DNA from: an uncultured Clostridia bacterium
Lineage (GTDB): Bacteria; Bacillota; Clostridia; Christensenellales; HGM11417
DNA: 64,000 bases
Direction: 5' to 3'
Assembly (NCBI GenBank): GCA_944332455.1
Contig: CALVJY010000006.1
Location: 24,623-88,622 of the forward strand
Part shown: piece after piece, positions 26,432 through 34,837 of the stretch
How the letters are laid out: every line of letters starts with the position of its first letter
Position numbering within the stretch: position 1 is the first letter of the stretch
The notes under the pieces: model-generated
The model's database searches: none
What the model was told of the DNA's origin: nothing
Seen by the model: the letters and a program-made list of their open reading frames with translations, nothing else
Made by a program: the position numbers and the translations under genes

Positions 26432-27496
26432 TCAGCCCGCGGCGGGCCGGTACCTGACGGACATGTCGAAGATCTCGAAGGTGGCGTCGAAGGTCCCCGG
26501 CAGCTCCCAGCCCAGGTTGGTGTTGATCAGCCGCATGTCGGCCAGGGTGCAGTCGGTGAACAGGTCCAGGCTCTGCGCCCGCTCGAAGGCCCGTTCCATG
26601 TAGTCCATCATGTCCACGCTGAAGCGGATCCGCTCCCCCACCTCCGGCAGTTCCTCCAGATAGGCAGTCTGCGGAGCGCTGTAGATCAGCATGCCGGTAG
26701 AATCCTCCTTGCCGCCGTCGAAGTGGGCGGTCTCGGTGGTGGTCAAAGATTCAGACCGGAAATCATAGATGGGCAGCCCAAACCAGATGTACTGATTGTA
26801 GAAGGCCGAGAACGGATTGATGCAGGCGATAGAGACAAACCAGGTGATCTGAGCCGTATGCAGGTCTGGATTAAAGTCCTCCCCGGTCAGATTTTCGACT
26901 TCGGAGATCTGAAAGTCCAAGGTAAAGACGACCTCTTCCATGTCGACCAGCGCAGTGGGATCGGCCAGATTTTCCTCGATGATCAGGTGGGGCCAGGCCT
27001 CCCCGTCTTTGCGGGGGGCAGACAGCCGGGGATGATCGGTGTAGGAGGGCGTCACCCCATACTCCTGCGAGGAATCCAACTTCAGAGAAAGCCAGCCGCT
27101 CTCGGGATCGACCTTGACGGTGTAAGTCGGGTTGGAGATGGTGGTCACCCCGTTCTCGGTCACCGGCTCCAGCGGCCTGGCCGGGTAGGTGTAGGAAACG
27201 CCGTCCTCGACCACAGTCAGCTCCCGGTCCAGAAAGTAGTTGACAAAGTTGCCCCAGGTGCCCAGCTTCCAGAAGGGATCCGTGTCGCTTAAGAGCAGCT
27301 GGGCCCAGGTGTTGGAGGCATGGTAGCGGGAATCCGCTCCGTACAGGTTGAAGCCCTGGCTAAAGTCAGCATCGAAGAGGAGTTCGGTGTAAGCGTCCTC
27401 CGGCGTGTCGCTCGACTGCTCTCCTCCCCCCTCTCCGCAGGCGGCCAGGCCGAAGGTCAGCACCAGCCCCAGGAGCAGGGCCATCCATTTTTTCAT
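26432..27496 (-). CDS. Lipoprotein, paralogue 2 of a tandem pair
   Basis: A 354-residue lipoprotein (lipobox FGLAAC). It shares GEAWPHLI, LHTAQITWFVSIACINP, WFGLPIYDFR, DGGKEDSTGMLIYS and TNLGWELPGTFDA with the downstream paralogue, so the pair arose by duplication and diverged. The preferred start is ATG 27496 after AAAGGAG; an in-frame codon at 27514 lies within the ribosome-binding region. Probable surface glycan-binding protein feeding the ABC importer encoded just upstream. Confidence 0.82.
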   Translation of the reverse strand: MKKWMALLLGLVLTFGLAACGEGGGEQSSDTPEDAYTELLFDADFSQGFNLYGADSRYHASNTWAQLLLSDTDPFWKLGTWGNFVNYFLDRELTVVEDGVSYTYPARPLEPVTENGVTTISNPTYTVKVDPESGWLSLKLDSSQEYGVTPSYTDHPRLSAPRKDGEAWPHLIIEENLADPTALVDMEEVVFTLDFQISEVENLTGEDFNPDLHTAQITWFVSIACINPFSAFYNQYIWFGLPIYDFRSESLTTTETAHFDGGKEDSTGMLIYSAPQTAYLEELPEVGERIRFSVDMMDYMERAFERAQSLDLFTDCTLADMRLINTNLGWELPGTFDATFEIFDMSVRYRPAAG

Positions 27497-27527
27497 GGTT
27501 CTTTCTCCTTTCAAGATTTTGGCCCGC

Positions 27528-28370
27528 TCACATCTTGAAGGCCCCGCTGGTCAGTCCCTTGACGAACTGTTTGGAGCAGAAGGCAAAGATGATGAACATG
27601 GGCAGACAGGCGATGACATAGCCCGCAATGGCCACCGACATGGAATTGGTCTCGTTGAACAGGGTGGTGGTCAGATCCTTGAGCACGATGGCCGTGGTCT
27701 TGACGCCCTCGTCCCGCAAAATAAGCAGGGGCCACAGGTAGTCGTTGTAGGCGCTCATGAAGGTCATCAGGCCCTGGGTGGCCAGAATGGGCAGCGAAAG
27801 CTGCACGGCGATGGAAAAGTAGAGCCGGAGCGAGGAGGCGCCGTCGATGGTGGCGGCCTCGAACACGTCGTTGGGCATCCCCTCGAAAAAGGTCTTGATC
27901 AGGAAGATGCTCATGGGCAGAGCCCCGGCCACGGTGGGCAGGATGACCCCCCACCGGGTGTTGATCAGGCCGTAGTCCAGCGCCACCAGCTTGTACTGCG
28001 GGATCAGCGTCAGCACGCCGGGGATCATCAGAATGGCCAGGAACATCAGAAAGAGGACGTTCTTGCCCGGCATCTGAAAGCGGGTGAAGCCGAAGGAGGC
28101 CATGGAACTTAGGACCAGCACCAGGGCGGTGATGGCAATGGTGATGACAAAGGTGTTGAGCAGGGTGTAGTCGATGTAGCCCCAGGCCTCGGCATAGTTG
28201 GCCCACCGGAAGGGGAAGGAGATCCCGAAGGGATTCATGACCTCCTGCATGGGAGATTTGAAACTCTTGACCAGCATCACGTAGATGGGAAAGAGGGTCA
28301 GGATCAGAAAGAAGAAACACACGACCACCAGGACGATCTGGGCGGGCGTAAAGGTCTTTTGCTTGGCCAT
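27528..28370 (-). CDS. Carbohydrate ABC transporter permease (MalG type), locus 2
   Basis: A 280-residue membrane protein with about six helices and the EAA loop (FEAATIDGASSLRLYFSIAVQLSLP). The start follows the upstream permease stop with a one-base gap. It forms the import channel with that partner. No ATPase gene lies in the cluster, as in locus 1. Confidence 0.93.
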   Translation of the reverse strand: MAKQKTFTPAQIVLVVVCFFFLILTLFPIYVMLVKSFKSPMQEVMNPFGISFPFRWANYAEAWGYIDYTLLNTFVITIAITALVLVLSSMASFGFTRFQMPGKNVLFLMFLAILMIPGVLTLIPQYKLVALDYGLINTRWGVILPTVAGALPMSIFLIKTFFEGMPNDVFEAATIDGASSLRLYFSIAVQLSLPILATQGLMTFMSAYNDYLWPLLILRDEGVKTTAIVLKDLTTTLFNETNSMSVAIAGYVIACLPMFIIFAFCSKQFVKGLTSGAFKM

Positions 28371-28371
28371 C

Positions 28372-29343
28372 TTACCCTTCCTCCGTGGTCTTTAAGAATT
28401 TGTTGTTGAGGATGGTCAAAATCATGATGATGGCGAACATCAGCATCCCCAGGGCGCAGGCATAGCCCTGACAGCCGTAGATGTTCAAGTCTCCCGTGTA
28501 GACCATCTCGATGCCCAGCTTGTAGATGTAGTAGCCGGGAACCATGGCCGAGTGGCCGTTCTGCAGGATCAGCTGCATGGAATAGTTCTGCAGTCCGCCG
28601 ATCAGTCCGGTCATCAGGAAGTACTTCAGCTGCCCCTTCATCAGGGGAAAGTCGATGTACCAGATGCGCTTCCAGCTGTTCAGCCCGTCCAGCCGCCCGG
28701 CCTCCATGATAGAGGTCTCGATGTTCTGCAGGCCGGCCAGATAGATCAAAAAAGAGGTCCCGCCCATCCAGGGAAAACCGGTCAGGATGATGGCCAGCCG
28801 GATGGTGTCCGAGCCGGTGTACCATTGCGAGCCGGGTAACCCGAACAGGTGTAAAATTGCATTGGCCACCCCCAGGATCGGGGAGGACTCGGGCAGAAAG
28901 ATCACCCGCTCCCACACCAGGGTGGAGACCACGCCGGGCACGATGCAGATCAGCATGAACAGGTACCGCAGCACGGCCGCCAGCTTTTCGCAGCGCATGT
29001 TGTACAGCATTTCGGCCAGCGCGATGGCCGAGACGTTGCCGAAGAACAGGCCGCAGGCCGTGAACAGGAGGACGTTGCCGAAGGATCCCCAGAACTGCGT
29101 GTCCCGGAAGGCGTTGGCGTAGTTTTCCAGCCCAATGAAGCTGATCTTTTCCACAAATCCCCAGTCTGTAAAGGAGTAGATCAGGGCGTAGATCGGGGGG
29201 ATGTAGCAGAATCCGACCAGCAGGACCAGGGCGGGCAGGATCCACAGATACCCCTGAAACTGGATCTTCTTTCTGCGCTTTTTAAGCTTCCCGCCGGCGG
29301 CCGCCGCAGAGGCGGCCGAAACGGCGGTCTTGGTCTCGGTCAT
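28372..29343 (-). CDS. Carbohydrate ABC transporter permease (MalF type), locus 2
   Basis: A 323-residue membrane protein with an extended Ala- and Lys-rich cytoplasmic N-terminus (residues 1-30), then about six helices and the EAA-type loop (SIMEAGRLDGLNSWKRIWYIDFPL). Its ATG directly abuts the stop of the binding-protein gene, indicating tight co-translation. Confidence 0.93.
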   Translation of the reverse strand: MTETKTAVSAASAAAAGGKLKKRRKKIQFQGYLWILPALVLLVGFCYIPPIYALIYSFTDWGFVEKISFIGLENYANAFRDTQFWGSFGNVLLFTACGLFFGNVSAIALAEMLYNMRCEKLAAVLRYLFMLICIVPGVVSTLVWERVIFLPESSPILGVANAILHLFGLPGSQWYTGSDTIRLAIILTGFPWMGGTSFLIYLAGLQNIETSIMEAGRLDGLNSWKRIWYIDFPLMKGQLKYFLMTGLIGGLQNYSMQLILQNGHSAMVPGYYIYKLGIEMVYTGDLNIYGCQGYACALGMLMFAIIMILTILNNKFLKTTEEG

Positions 29344-30864
29344 TTAAAAACTCCATCCATTGAGTCTCGAAAGTCTGTTCTGGGCCTGGTCCATGGCGTT
29401 AGAGATGGCGGTGGCGTAGGCCTGGAAGTTGTTTTTGTTGGCCGCCGAGGAATGGCCGTACAGGTAGTCGTGGTAGGCCAGGTAGCTGGCATCGTAAAAA
29501 GATTTGGTCAAGGTGCCGCTGGGGCTGAAGGAACCCCACTGCAGTTTGTCGGGATCCTCGCACTCCTCGGCATAGACTTCCATCAGACTCTTGAAGCAGT
29601 CATTCTTTCCGTAGCCGTTGCCGGACAGGGGGACCGAGACCTGCTTGTCGTTGATCATGCGGTCATTGTTTTCATAGGCGGTCAGGAACATCAGAAAGTC
29701 CACGCAGGCGTTGACCTTGTTGCGGTTGTAGTCGGCGTCCGAGGATTTGAAGGCCGAATTGGTCACAAACCAGGCCGTGGACAGACCCGCCGAGCCCCGG
29801 CGGGTGCCGACGCCCTCGGTCACGTACTCGCTGGCTTCCGTGTCGATCTCGGGATAGGGAAAGACCCCGACCTCGAAGTCTTCCACATTATTCATCAGGT
29901 AGGAGATGGTCATGCCGTCGGCCTCCCCCATGATGATGCCGCCCAGCATGAAGTCGTTGCGCAGCGCTCCGGCCTGCGGGTCGGGGGAATACTTCACCCG
30001 CTCGGCGGCCAGGCGCATGACTTCCTGCGCATACTCGTCCGAGGGATCGTAGATGCCGGCGTCATAAGCCCGGATGATCTCCTCGGCGTTGGCCGTGCCG
30101 TCCCCGTTGGTGTCGATCTCATCCATCAGCCCGGCATAGACCGCGCTCTCGATGGTGATGTCCAGCCAGCGGTTGCCGCCGTTGGCCGAGAAGGGCACCA
30201 CGTCGGGATCGATCTCATGGATGCGCTCGATCAGGGCCAGCAACTCGCTGTAGGTCTGGGGCTCGCTCAGATTGTTCTGCGTGAAAAAGGTCTTGTTGTA
30301 GATGATGCCGATGGCGCTCTTGTCCATGGCCACATAGTAGTAGTGTCCGTCCACCGTGGGATTGTAGTTTTCGTCCCCGTAGATGTCGAACCACTTTTCG
30401 CTGCCGGGCTCTCCCTCGTTGGAGTAGGGGTTGGGCAGCTGGAGGTACTCGTCCAGCTCAGCATAGTAGTTCTGCGAGCAGTCCTCGGCCAGGCAGGTGG
30501 GCACCTGGAAGAGGATGTCCGGGGCGGTCTTGGCCCCCAGCATGGGCAGGATGGCGTCCCGGGCCCCGTTCAGCGAGTTGCGGTTGATCTGAATGGTGAT
30601 GTTGGGATGCAGGTCCATGTACTCCTGCGCCAGGGTCTCCAGGGTGTTGTAGGGATAGGGGTTGGAGTCGCTCTCGGTCATCGAGCTGGTGGTATTGAAG
30701 TTGGCCCACTGGCCGCCGCCGTCCACCGTGATGGTGCACTCGAAGTTTTCGTCCAGGGTCAGGCTTCCGTCGCCCAGTTCGCCCCCGCCTTCCCCGCAGG
30801 CCGCGAACGGAAGGACGGACAGGGCCATCAGGGCCGCAAGACACAGGGCTTTCCAATGTTTCAT
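29344..30864 (-). CDS. Sugar-binding lipoprotein with embedded EF-hand-like loop
   Basis: A 506-residue family 1 type solute-binding protein with a lipoprotein signal (FAAC) and an IYNKTFFTQNNLSEPQTYSEL segment typical of sugar binders. It is longer than the locus 1 protein by about 90 residues. Unusually it contains DTNGDGTANAEE (about residues 251-262), a good EF-hand or dockerin-type calcium loop, so ligand binding or stability may depend on calcium. It heads the locus 2 importer operon behind a consensus promoter and a 300-nt leader. Confidence 0.9.
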   Translation of the reverse strand: MKHWKALCLAALMALSVLPFAACGEGGGELGDGSLTLDENFECTITVDGGGQWANFNTTSSMTESDSNPYPYNTLETLAQEYMDLHPNITIQINRNSLNGARDAILPMLGAKTAPDILFQVPTCLAEDCSQNYYAELDEYLQLPNPYSNEGEPGSEKWFDIYGDENYNPTVDGHYYYVAMDKSAIGIIYNKTFFTQNNLSEPQTYSELLALIERIHEIDPDVVPFSANGGNRWLDITIESAVYAGLMDEIDTNGDGTANAEEIIRAYDAGIYDPSDEYAQEVMRLAAERVKYSPDPQAGALRNDFMLGGIIMGEADGMTISYLMNNVEDFEVGVFPYPEIDTEASEYVTEGVGTRRGSAGLSTAWFVTNSAFKSSDADYNRNKVNACVDFLMFLTAYENNDRMINDKQVSVPLSGNGYGKNDCFKSLMEVYAEECEDPDKLQWGSFSPSGTLTKSFYDASYLAYHDYLYGHSSAANKNNFQAYATAISNAMDQAQNRLSRLNGWSF

Positions 30865-31170
30865 CGCTGATTTTCTCCTTTTTCTATATTTCCGCGCCGC
30901 AGCGCGGTTTTTGCAATTTCAGGGCGGCGCCGGGAAGGCAGGCCCGCTTAGGCGGCGGCGCAGGAAGGCGCGCCCGCCCCGCTTTTGCAGGTCCCGGCCC
31001 ACAGGCCCGCAGCAGACCACAAAAGAATACCTTTCGGAGGCGGCACAGGGAGGGCAAGCCCGATCTGCTTTTGCAGAATCCTCTATTCAGGCCAGCAGGA
31101 CTGCCATAAAAGGATCCCGTTCTCGGAACGGCTTAGGCGGTCGAACCGATTCTGGGGCCCGTCCCCCTGA
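30865..31170 (-). promoter_or_regulatory. Long structured 5' leader of importer operon 2
   Basis: The promoter at 31178-31206 predicts about 300 nt of untranslated leader before the binding-protein ATG at 30864. On the minus strand it contains two CTGCAAAAGC boxes, each followed by a GC-rich inverted-repeat block and a GCGCCGCC or GTGCCGCC box, plus GCCTAAGC twice. The repetition and GC content suggest folded modules. No known riboswitch consensus was recognised, and no coding frame is convincing here. Confidence 0.5.
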
Positions 31171-31177
31171 CAGAAAT

Positions 31178-31206
31178 ATCATAACATGAAACGCGGGGCT
31201 TGTCAA
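31178..31206 (-). promoter_or_regulatory. Promoter of importer operon 2
   Basis: On the minus strand, TTGACA, a 17-bp spacer and TATGAT. It is the best-matching promoter upstream of the binding-protein gene. Confidence 0.85.
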
Positions 31207-31225
31207 TAGGCAATTTACCGCCGGA

Positions 31226-31239
31226 ACAAGATAACTTGT
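31226..31239. promoter_or_regulatory. Candidate sugar-regulator operator
   Basis: The inverted repeat ACAAG-ATAA-CTTGT lies 20 bp upstream of the operon 2 -35 box, between the two divergent promoters. GntR-type DNA-binding domains with AraR architecture recognise short palindromes of this kind; the assignment to the adjacent regulator is inferred. Confidence 0.45.
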
Positions 31240-31270
31240 CCTAATTATATCATTTAATCCTCAAAAATCC

Positions 31271-31307
31271 TTGCCAAAATCGCTTTTTATGATATATAAT
31301 ATATATC
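31271..31307 (+). promoter_or_regulatory. Regulator 2 promoter with overlapping AT palindrome
   Basis: TTGCCA, an 18-bp spacer and TATAAT (31295-31300). A near-perfect palindrome with 8-bp arms, GATATATA-A-TATATATC (31291-31307), covers the -10 box, so a bound dimer would block the promoter. This fits autoregulation of the gene at 31335. Confidence 0.65.
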
Positions 31308-31334
31308 AAGTTAAAAAACAATCAGGAGACCGTC

Positions 31335-32429
31335 ATGAAAAGAGAACCCCTGTATGAACAGATCAAAAAGCATCTCTATGCCGAGATCTGCCGGAACGTC
31401 GGGAAACCGGATTTTCTGCTCCCCTCCGAACACGAGCTGTGCAACCGGTTTTCGGTCAGCCGCATCACGGCCAAGCGGGCCCTGGACGAGCTGAAGGAGG
31501 AGGGCGTGGTCCGCAGGGTCAAGGGAAAGGGCACGGTGATCTGCCAGCCTCTGCCGCCCTATCTGCTGGCCGAAATGGAGGCCGATGCGGCGGGCCGGCG
31601 GCAGCCGTCCACGCCCAGGGTGATCACGCTGATCATCCCCGATCTGACCAGCAAGTACTACTTGGATCTGATCAACGGCATCGTGACCTGCGCGGACGAA
31701 TCCGGCTGGGTGGTGCAGGTGGAATGTTCGCTGAACTCGCAGGAGGTGGAATCCCGCCTGATCAAAAAGGTGGCCATGTGCACCGACGGCATGATCATCT
31801 CCCCCGTCAATTACAACATGTACAATCAGGAGATCGTCAAGCTCTCCCTTCGCAACTTCCCCCTCTGTCTGATCGACAACAACATGAACGGGCTTTACCT
31901 GAACTTCATCTCCAGCGACTCCTTCAACGCCGTCTACGAGGCCACCGAGTACTTTCTCCGCCAGGGCAAGAACAACATCGGCTACCTCACCCTCCCCGAC
32001 AAGTACAACATGGCCCTGGAGGAGCGCCGTCGGGGTTATGAACAGGCCCTCATCGACCATAACATCCCCATCCGGCGGCAGTTTATTCTGAACACCTCGC
32101 ACAACAGCATCTTCGACGAAGGCAAGCTGCACGAATTTTTCAACAACAACCCCGAGCTGAACGCCGTCATCACCGCCCTGTGCGGGCTGGGCGTGCTGGC
32201 CGTCAAGGAACTGCTGGCCGCCAACAACACCCGCCTGATCGAAAACATGATCGTGTTCGACGAGGACTTCCCGCAGATGAACGATCTTTTGAAGGTCCGG
32301 CTGAAGTACATCAAGCAAAATTCGGTGGAGATCGGGCGGAAGGCCGCCGAACTGGTCATCCGGCAGTACAACAACCCCAAATCCAACCTCCGCGAGACCA
32401 TCAAGATCCCCACCGAACTCCGCCTGTGA
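31335..32429 (+). CDS. GntR-type DNA-binding / LacI-type sensor regulator (AraR architecture), locus 2
   Basis: A 364-residue regulator. The N-terminal winged helix (FLLPSEHELCNRFSVSRITAKRALDELKEEGVV, then RRVKGKGTVI) is followed by a LacI-type sugar-binding domain (VITLIIPDLTSKYYLDLINGI; PLCLIDNN). It starts at ATG 31335 after AGGAG. It is divergent from the importer operon, which it probably controls together with the glycosidase genes. It is the same architecture as the regulator of locus 1, supporting two separately induced systems. Confidence 0.92.
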   Translation: MKREPLYEQIKKHLYAEICRNVGKPDFLLPSEHELCNRFSVSRITAKRALDELKEEGVVRRVKGKGTVICQPLPPYLLAEMEADAAGRRQPSTPRVITLIIPDLTSKYYLDLINGIVTCADESGWVVQVECSLNSQEVESRLIKKVAMCTDGMIISPVNYNMYNQEIVKLSLRNFPLCLIDNNMNGLYLNFISSDSFNAVYEATEYFLRQGKNNIGYLTLPDKYNMALEERRRGYEQALIDHNIPIRRQFILNTSHNSIFDEGKLHEFFNNNPELNAVITALCGLGVLAVKELLAANNTRLIENMIVFDEDFPQMNDLLKVRLKYIKQNSVEIGRKAAELVIRQYNNPKSNLRETIKIPTELRL

Positions 32430-32446
32430 AAGGCAAAAGGGCGGGA

Positions 32447-32485
32447 AAAGGCCCGGGGCATTCCGATGAAATGCCCCGGGCCTTT
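32447..32485 (+). terminator. 16-bp hairpin after regulator 2
   Basis: AAAGGCCCGGGGCATT pairs perfectly with AATGCCCCGGGCCTTT across a 7-nt loop, 17 bp past the stop. The U tract is limited to the TTT of the stem and CTG, but stem strength makes termination likely. Confidence 0.8.
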
Positions 32486-32569
32486 CTGATCCTGCGCTCC
32501 GCGCGGGAAAGCGTTCTTTTCTTCTCCCTTCCAAAAGACTTTTGCCCTTGGCCGGGATTCTGTTCTCTT

Positions 32570-32800
32570 CCGGGAAGGTCTATTCGCCCGGAAAGGCGTT
32601 TGCCTTCGTCCGAAAGGGACTCGTCTGCACCCGCCCGGAAAGGTTTTTGCTATCTGAGGGCAACGACCTGCTCTCAGCCCGGAAGGCTGCTGCCTCTGAC
32701 GGCAAAGACCTATCTCAGTCAGGGAAGGCTTCTGCCTTGACGGCAACCTGTTCTTTGGCCGGAAAGGTCTTACTGCCCTCCGGCCCTATCCCGTTCCCCT
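32570..32800. repeat. Degenerate tandem repeat, about 40-47 bp period
   Basis: The motif (C/G)CCGGAA(A)GG recurs at 32587, 32634, 32678, 32719 (as TCAGGGAAGG) and 32758, with an additional copy at 32570. Each is followed by a pyrimidine-rich TTTTGC or CTTCTGCC part and a GGCAA(C/A)GACCT-like part. No coding frame spans it convincingly. It lies downstream of regulator 2 and before rsmI (3' ends facing). Confidence 0.65.
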
Positions 32801-32901
32801 TCCGAAGGGAGATCCTTCACTGCGCCCGGAGCGCTGTTCTCTGTTCCGGGTCCGCCCTTTCGCCTCCGGCGCTTGGGGCGGATTTTTTTATGCGCAGATG
32901 T

Positions 32902-33729
32902 TCACTCATCTCCGTTTTTGCCCAGCACTGCCTGATAGACCTGGTTTTTGGGCACTTTGCGCTCTCTGGCGGCCTGTTTGACGGCCTCGGCGCGGGAGAG
33001 TCCCTCGGCCTCCAGGGCGGCCACGTGCTCAGCCGGGGTCAGGGCGCAGCGCGGGTTTTCTTCCTCGGCGGCCCCCTCCACCACCAGCACGAATTCCCCG
33101 CGGACGGCGTCCAGCCGGGGCTGTTTCAGGGTGCCCAGGGAGACCGACTCGTGGAGCTTGGAGATCTCCCGCACGGCCGCCGCCCTCCGGTCCCCCAGGG
33201 CCTCGGCAAGGTCCCGAAGGTCCCGCTCGACGTCGTGCGGGGCGGCATAGAAGATCAGGGTGCCGGGGGCCCGCCTCCAGCGCTCCAGCAGGGCGGCGCG
33301 GTCCTTTTTCTTTTCGGGGAGAAAGCCCAGAAAGACAAAGGGCTGGCAGGAGAACCCGGACAGCACCAAGGCGGTCAGGGCGGCATTGGGGCCGGGCAGC
33401 ACGGTCAGGGGCAGTCCCTCCGCCCGGAAAAAGCGCACCAGCCCCTCGCCGGGGTCCGAGATCCCCGGCATGCCGGCGTCCGAGATGCAGGCGATCTTTT
33501 TCCCCTCCCGCACCTTGCGGGCGATCTCCTCTCCCCGCCGGGCCTCGTTGAACTTGTGCAGTGAAAAGAGGGGCTTTCTGATGTCATAAGCCGAGAGCAG
33601 CACCTGTGAATGACGGGTGTCCTCGCAGTAGATCTCGTCTGCCTCCTTCAACGTCTCCAACGCCCGCAGGGTGATGTCCTTCAGATTCCCGATGGGGGTG
33701 GATACCAGATATAACATGCCTTCTTCCAT
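32902..33729 (-). CDS. rsmI: 16S rRNA (cytidine-2'-O)-methyltransferase RsmI
   Basis: A 275-residue SAM-dependent methyltransferase of the tetrapyrrole-methylase fold. Signatures: LYLVSTPIGNLKDITLRAL at the N-terminus, CEDTRHS, ISDAGMPGISDPG and LPGPNAAL. It methylates the ribose of C1402 in 16S rRNA. The ATG at 33729 (MEEGMLYLV) or the internal ATG four codons later could both serve. The tRNA methyltransferase lies upstream, with a 409-bp repeat-containing gap between. Confidence 0.95.
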   Translation of the reverse strand: MEEGMLYLVSTPIGNLKDITLRALETLKEADEIYCEDTRHSQVLLSAYDIRKPLFSLHKFNEARRGEEIARKVREGKKIACISDAGMPGISDPGEGLVRFFRAEGLPLTVLPGPNAALTALVLSGFSCQPFVFLGFLPEKKKDRAALLERWRRAPGTLIFYAAPHDVERDLRDLAEALGDRRAAAVREISKLHESVSLGTLKQPRLDAVRGEFVLVVEGAAEEENPRCALTPAEHVAALEAEGLSRAEAVKQAARERKVPKNQVYQAVLGKNGDE

Positions 33730-33740
33730 CTGAACTCCTT

Positions 33741-33917
33741 GGTGCCACAGGCACCTCTCTACGCTCGTACCGGATATTTTTGCTTATAAAGTCTGCCCTC
33801 GCACCGGGCTTCCGATTTCATTTCATCCATGTTAGGGGCGCCAAAGGCACCTTTCTGCATACCCGTACCAGATATTTTTGCTTACAAAGTTTACCATCGG
33901 ACCGGGCTTCCGATCTC
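33741..33917. repeat. Two direct copies of an 80-bp sequence
   Basis: 33741-33819 and 33837-33917 align over their length: GG(T/C)GCCA(C/A)AGGCACCT, CGTACC(G/A)GATATTTTTGCTTA(T/C)AAAGT and ACCGGGCTTCCGAT(T/C)TC. Each begins with a small GGYGCC/GGCACC hairpin. There are no coding features. Confidence 0.85.
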
Positions 33918-33957
33918 GTGGCGACTGGTTCTATCCAAAAACTTTCAAAAAATCAAG

Positions 33958-33985
33958 ACTTTTTGGATTATAAAATCCAAAAAGT
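33958..33985. repeat. 12-bp perfect hairpin
   Basis: ACTTTTTGGATT / AATCCAAAAAGT with a 4-nt loop ATAA. It is AT-rich, unlike the surrounding DNA, and close to partial copies of the same words (CCAAAAACTTTC at 33935). Possibly a regulatory stem in the transcript from the tRNA methyltransferase gene towards rsmI. Confidence 0.6.
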
Positions 33986-34138
33986 TTGAAAAGGGGCGGG
34001 CAAGATACGGGGCCCCAAGTGCCGCTGACTTGTCTTCATTATCTGAAAAGTCCTTTTTCTTTGGAAAACCTTATTGCTGTCTGCAAACTGTGAAGGCAGC
34101 TTAGCGCGGTTTTTCCCTCGCTTCGGCAAGCCTGCGCT

Positions 34139-34831
34139 TCACCCTTTTCCTCCCCGGCTTTTGCTCACCGCAAGAGCACGATTGAGTCCGATGGCGGTCT
34201 TTTCCAGGATCGTGCCCGGCTTGGCCCCCTTTTTGGCCTCGACGAGCACGACGTCGGGGCGGCGGTCCGGCGCCGATAACGGGAGCAGGCGCTTGGGCTC
34301 CAGCCCGGCCTCGTGCAGCCGGCAGATCAGCTCGCACAGGCGGTCGGCGGGATAGCTGACAAAGAACTTACCCCCGAATTTCAGCAGCCGCCCGGCGGCC
34401 CGGACCAGACCGGGCAGATCCATGGCGATCTCGCACCGGCAGAGGGCGAGATCGGGGCGGGACGGCGCCTCCTCTGCGGGGCGGTAGGGCGGATTGCAGA
34501 CCACGGCGTCGAACCCCTCCGCTCCCAGAAAGTCGGGGGCGAGGGCCAGATCCCCCTCGTGCGCAAAGACCCGCTCCTCCAGCCCGCTGTCCCGGACCGA
34601 CCGCCGGGCCAGCTGGCAGAGCGCGGGCTGGAGCTCGACCAGATCCACCCGCCGGACCTCGGGCCGGCGGCAAAGGAGCAGGCCGATCACCCCGCTGCCC
34701 GCGCACAGATCGCACACCCGCCCGCGGGCGGAGGCCGCAAATTCCGCCAAAGCGAATGCGTCCTCGGTAAAGCGATACAGCCCGGGGTCCTGCCACACGT
34801 ACAGCCCCTCGGCCAGGATTTCTCGTTCCAT
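34139..34831 (-). CDS. tRNA1(Val) adenine-37 N6-methyltransferase-like protein (YfiC/TrmN6 family)
   Basis: A 230-residue class I SAM methyltransferase: motif I VCDLCAGSGVIGLLL, acidic loop VDLVELQPAL and the adenine-N6 signature VVCNPPYRP. Its length and GLYVWQDPGLYRFTEDAFALAEFA start match the YfiC-like group that modifies A37 of tRNA-Val. The ATG at 34831 lies only 6 nt after a TACAAT -10 box, so the mRNA probably begins at the start codon itself. The family also contains enzymes of uncertain target. Confidence 0.88.
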   Translation of the reverse strand: MEREILAEGLYVWQDPGLYRFTEDAFALAEFAASARGRVCDLCAGSGVIGLLLCRRPEVRRVDLVELQPALCQLARRSVRDSGLEERVFAHEGDLALAPDFLGAEGFDAVVCNPPYRPAEEAPSRPDLALCRCEIAMDLPGLVRAAGRLLKFGGKFFVSYPADRLCELICRLHEAGLEPKRLLPLSAPDRRPDVVLVEAKKGAKPGTILEKTAIGLNRALAVSKSRGGKG

Positions 34832-34837
34832 GCCCCT

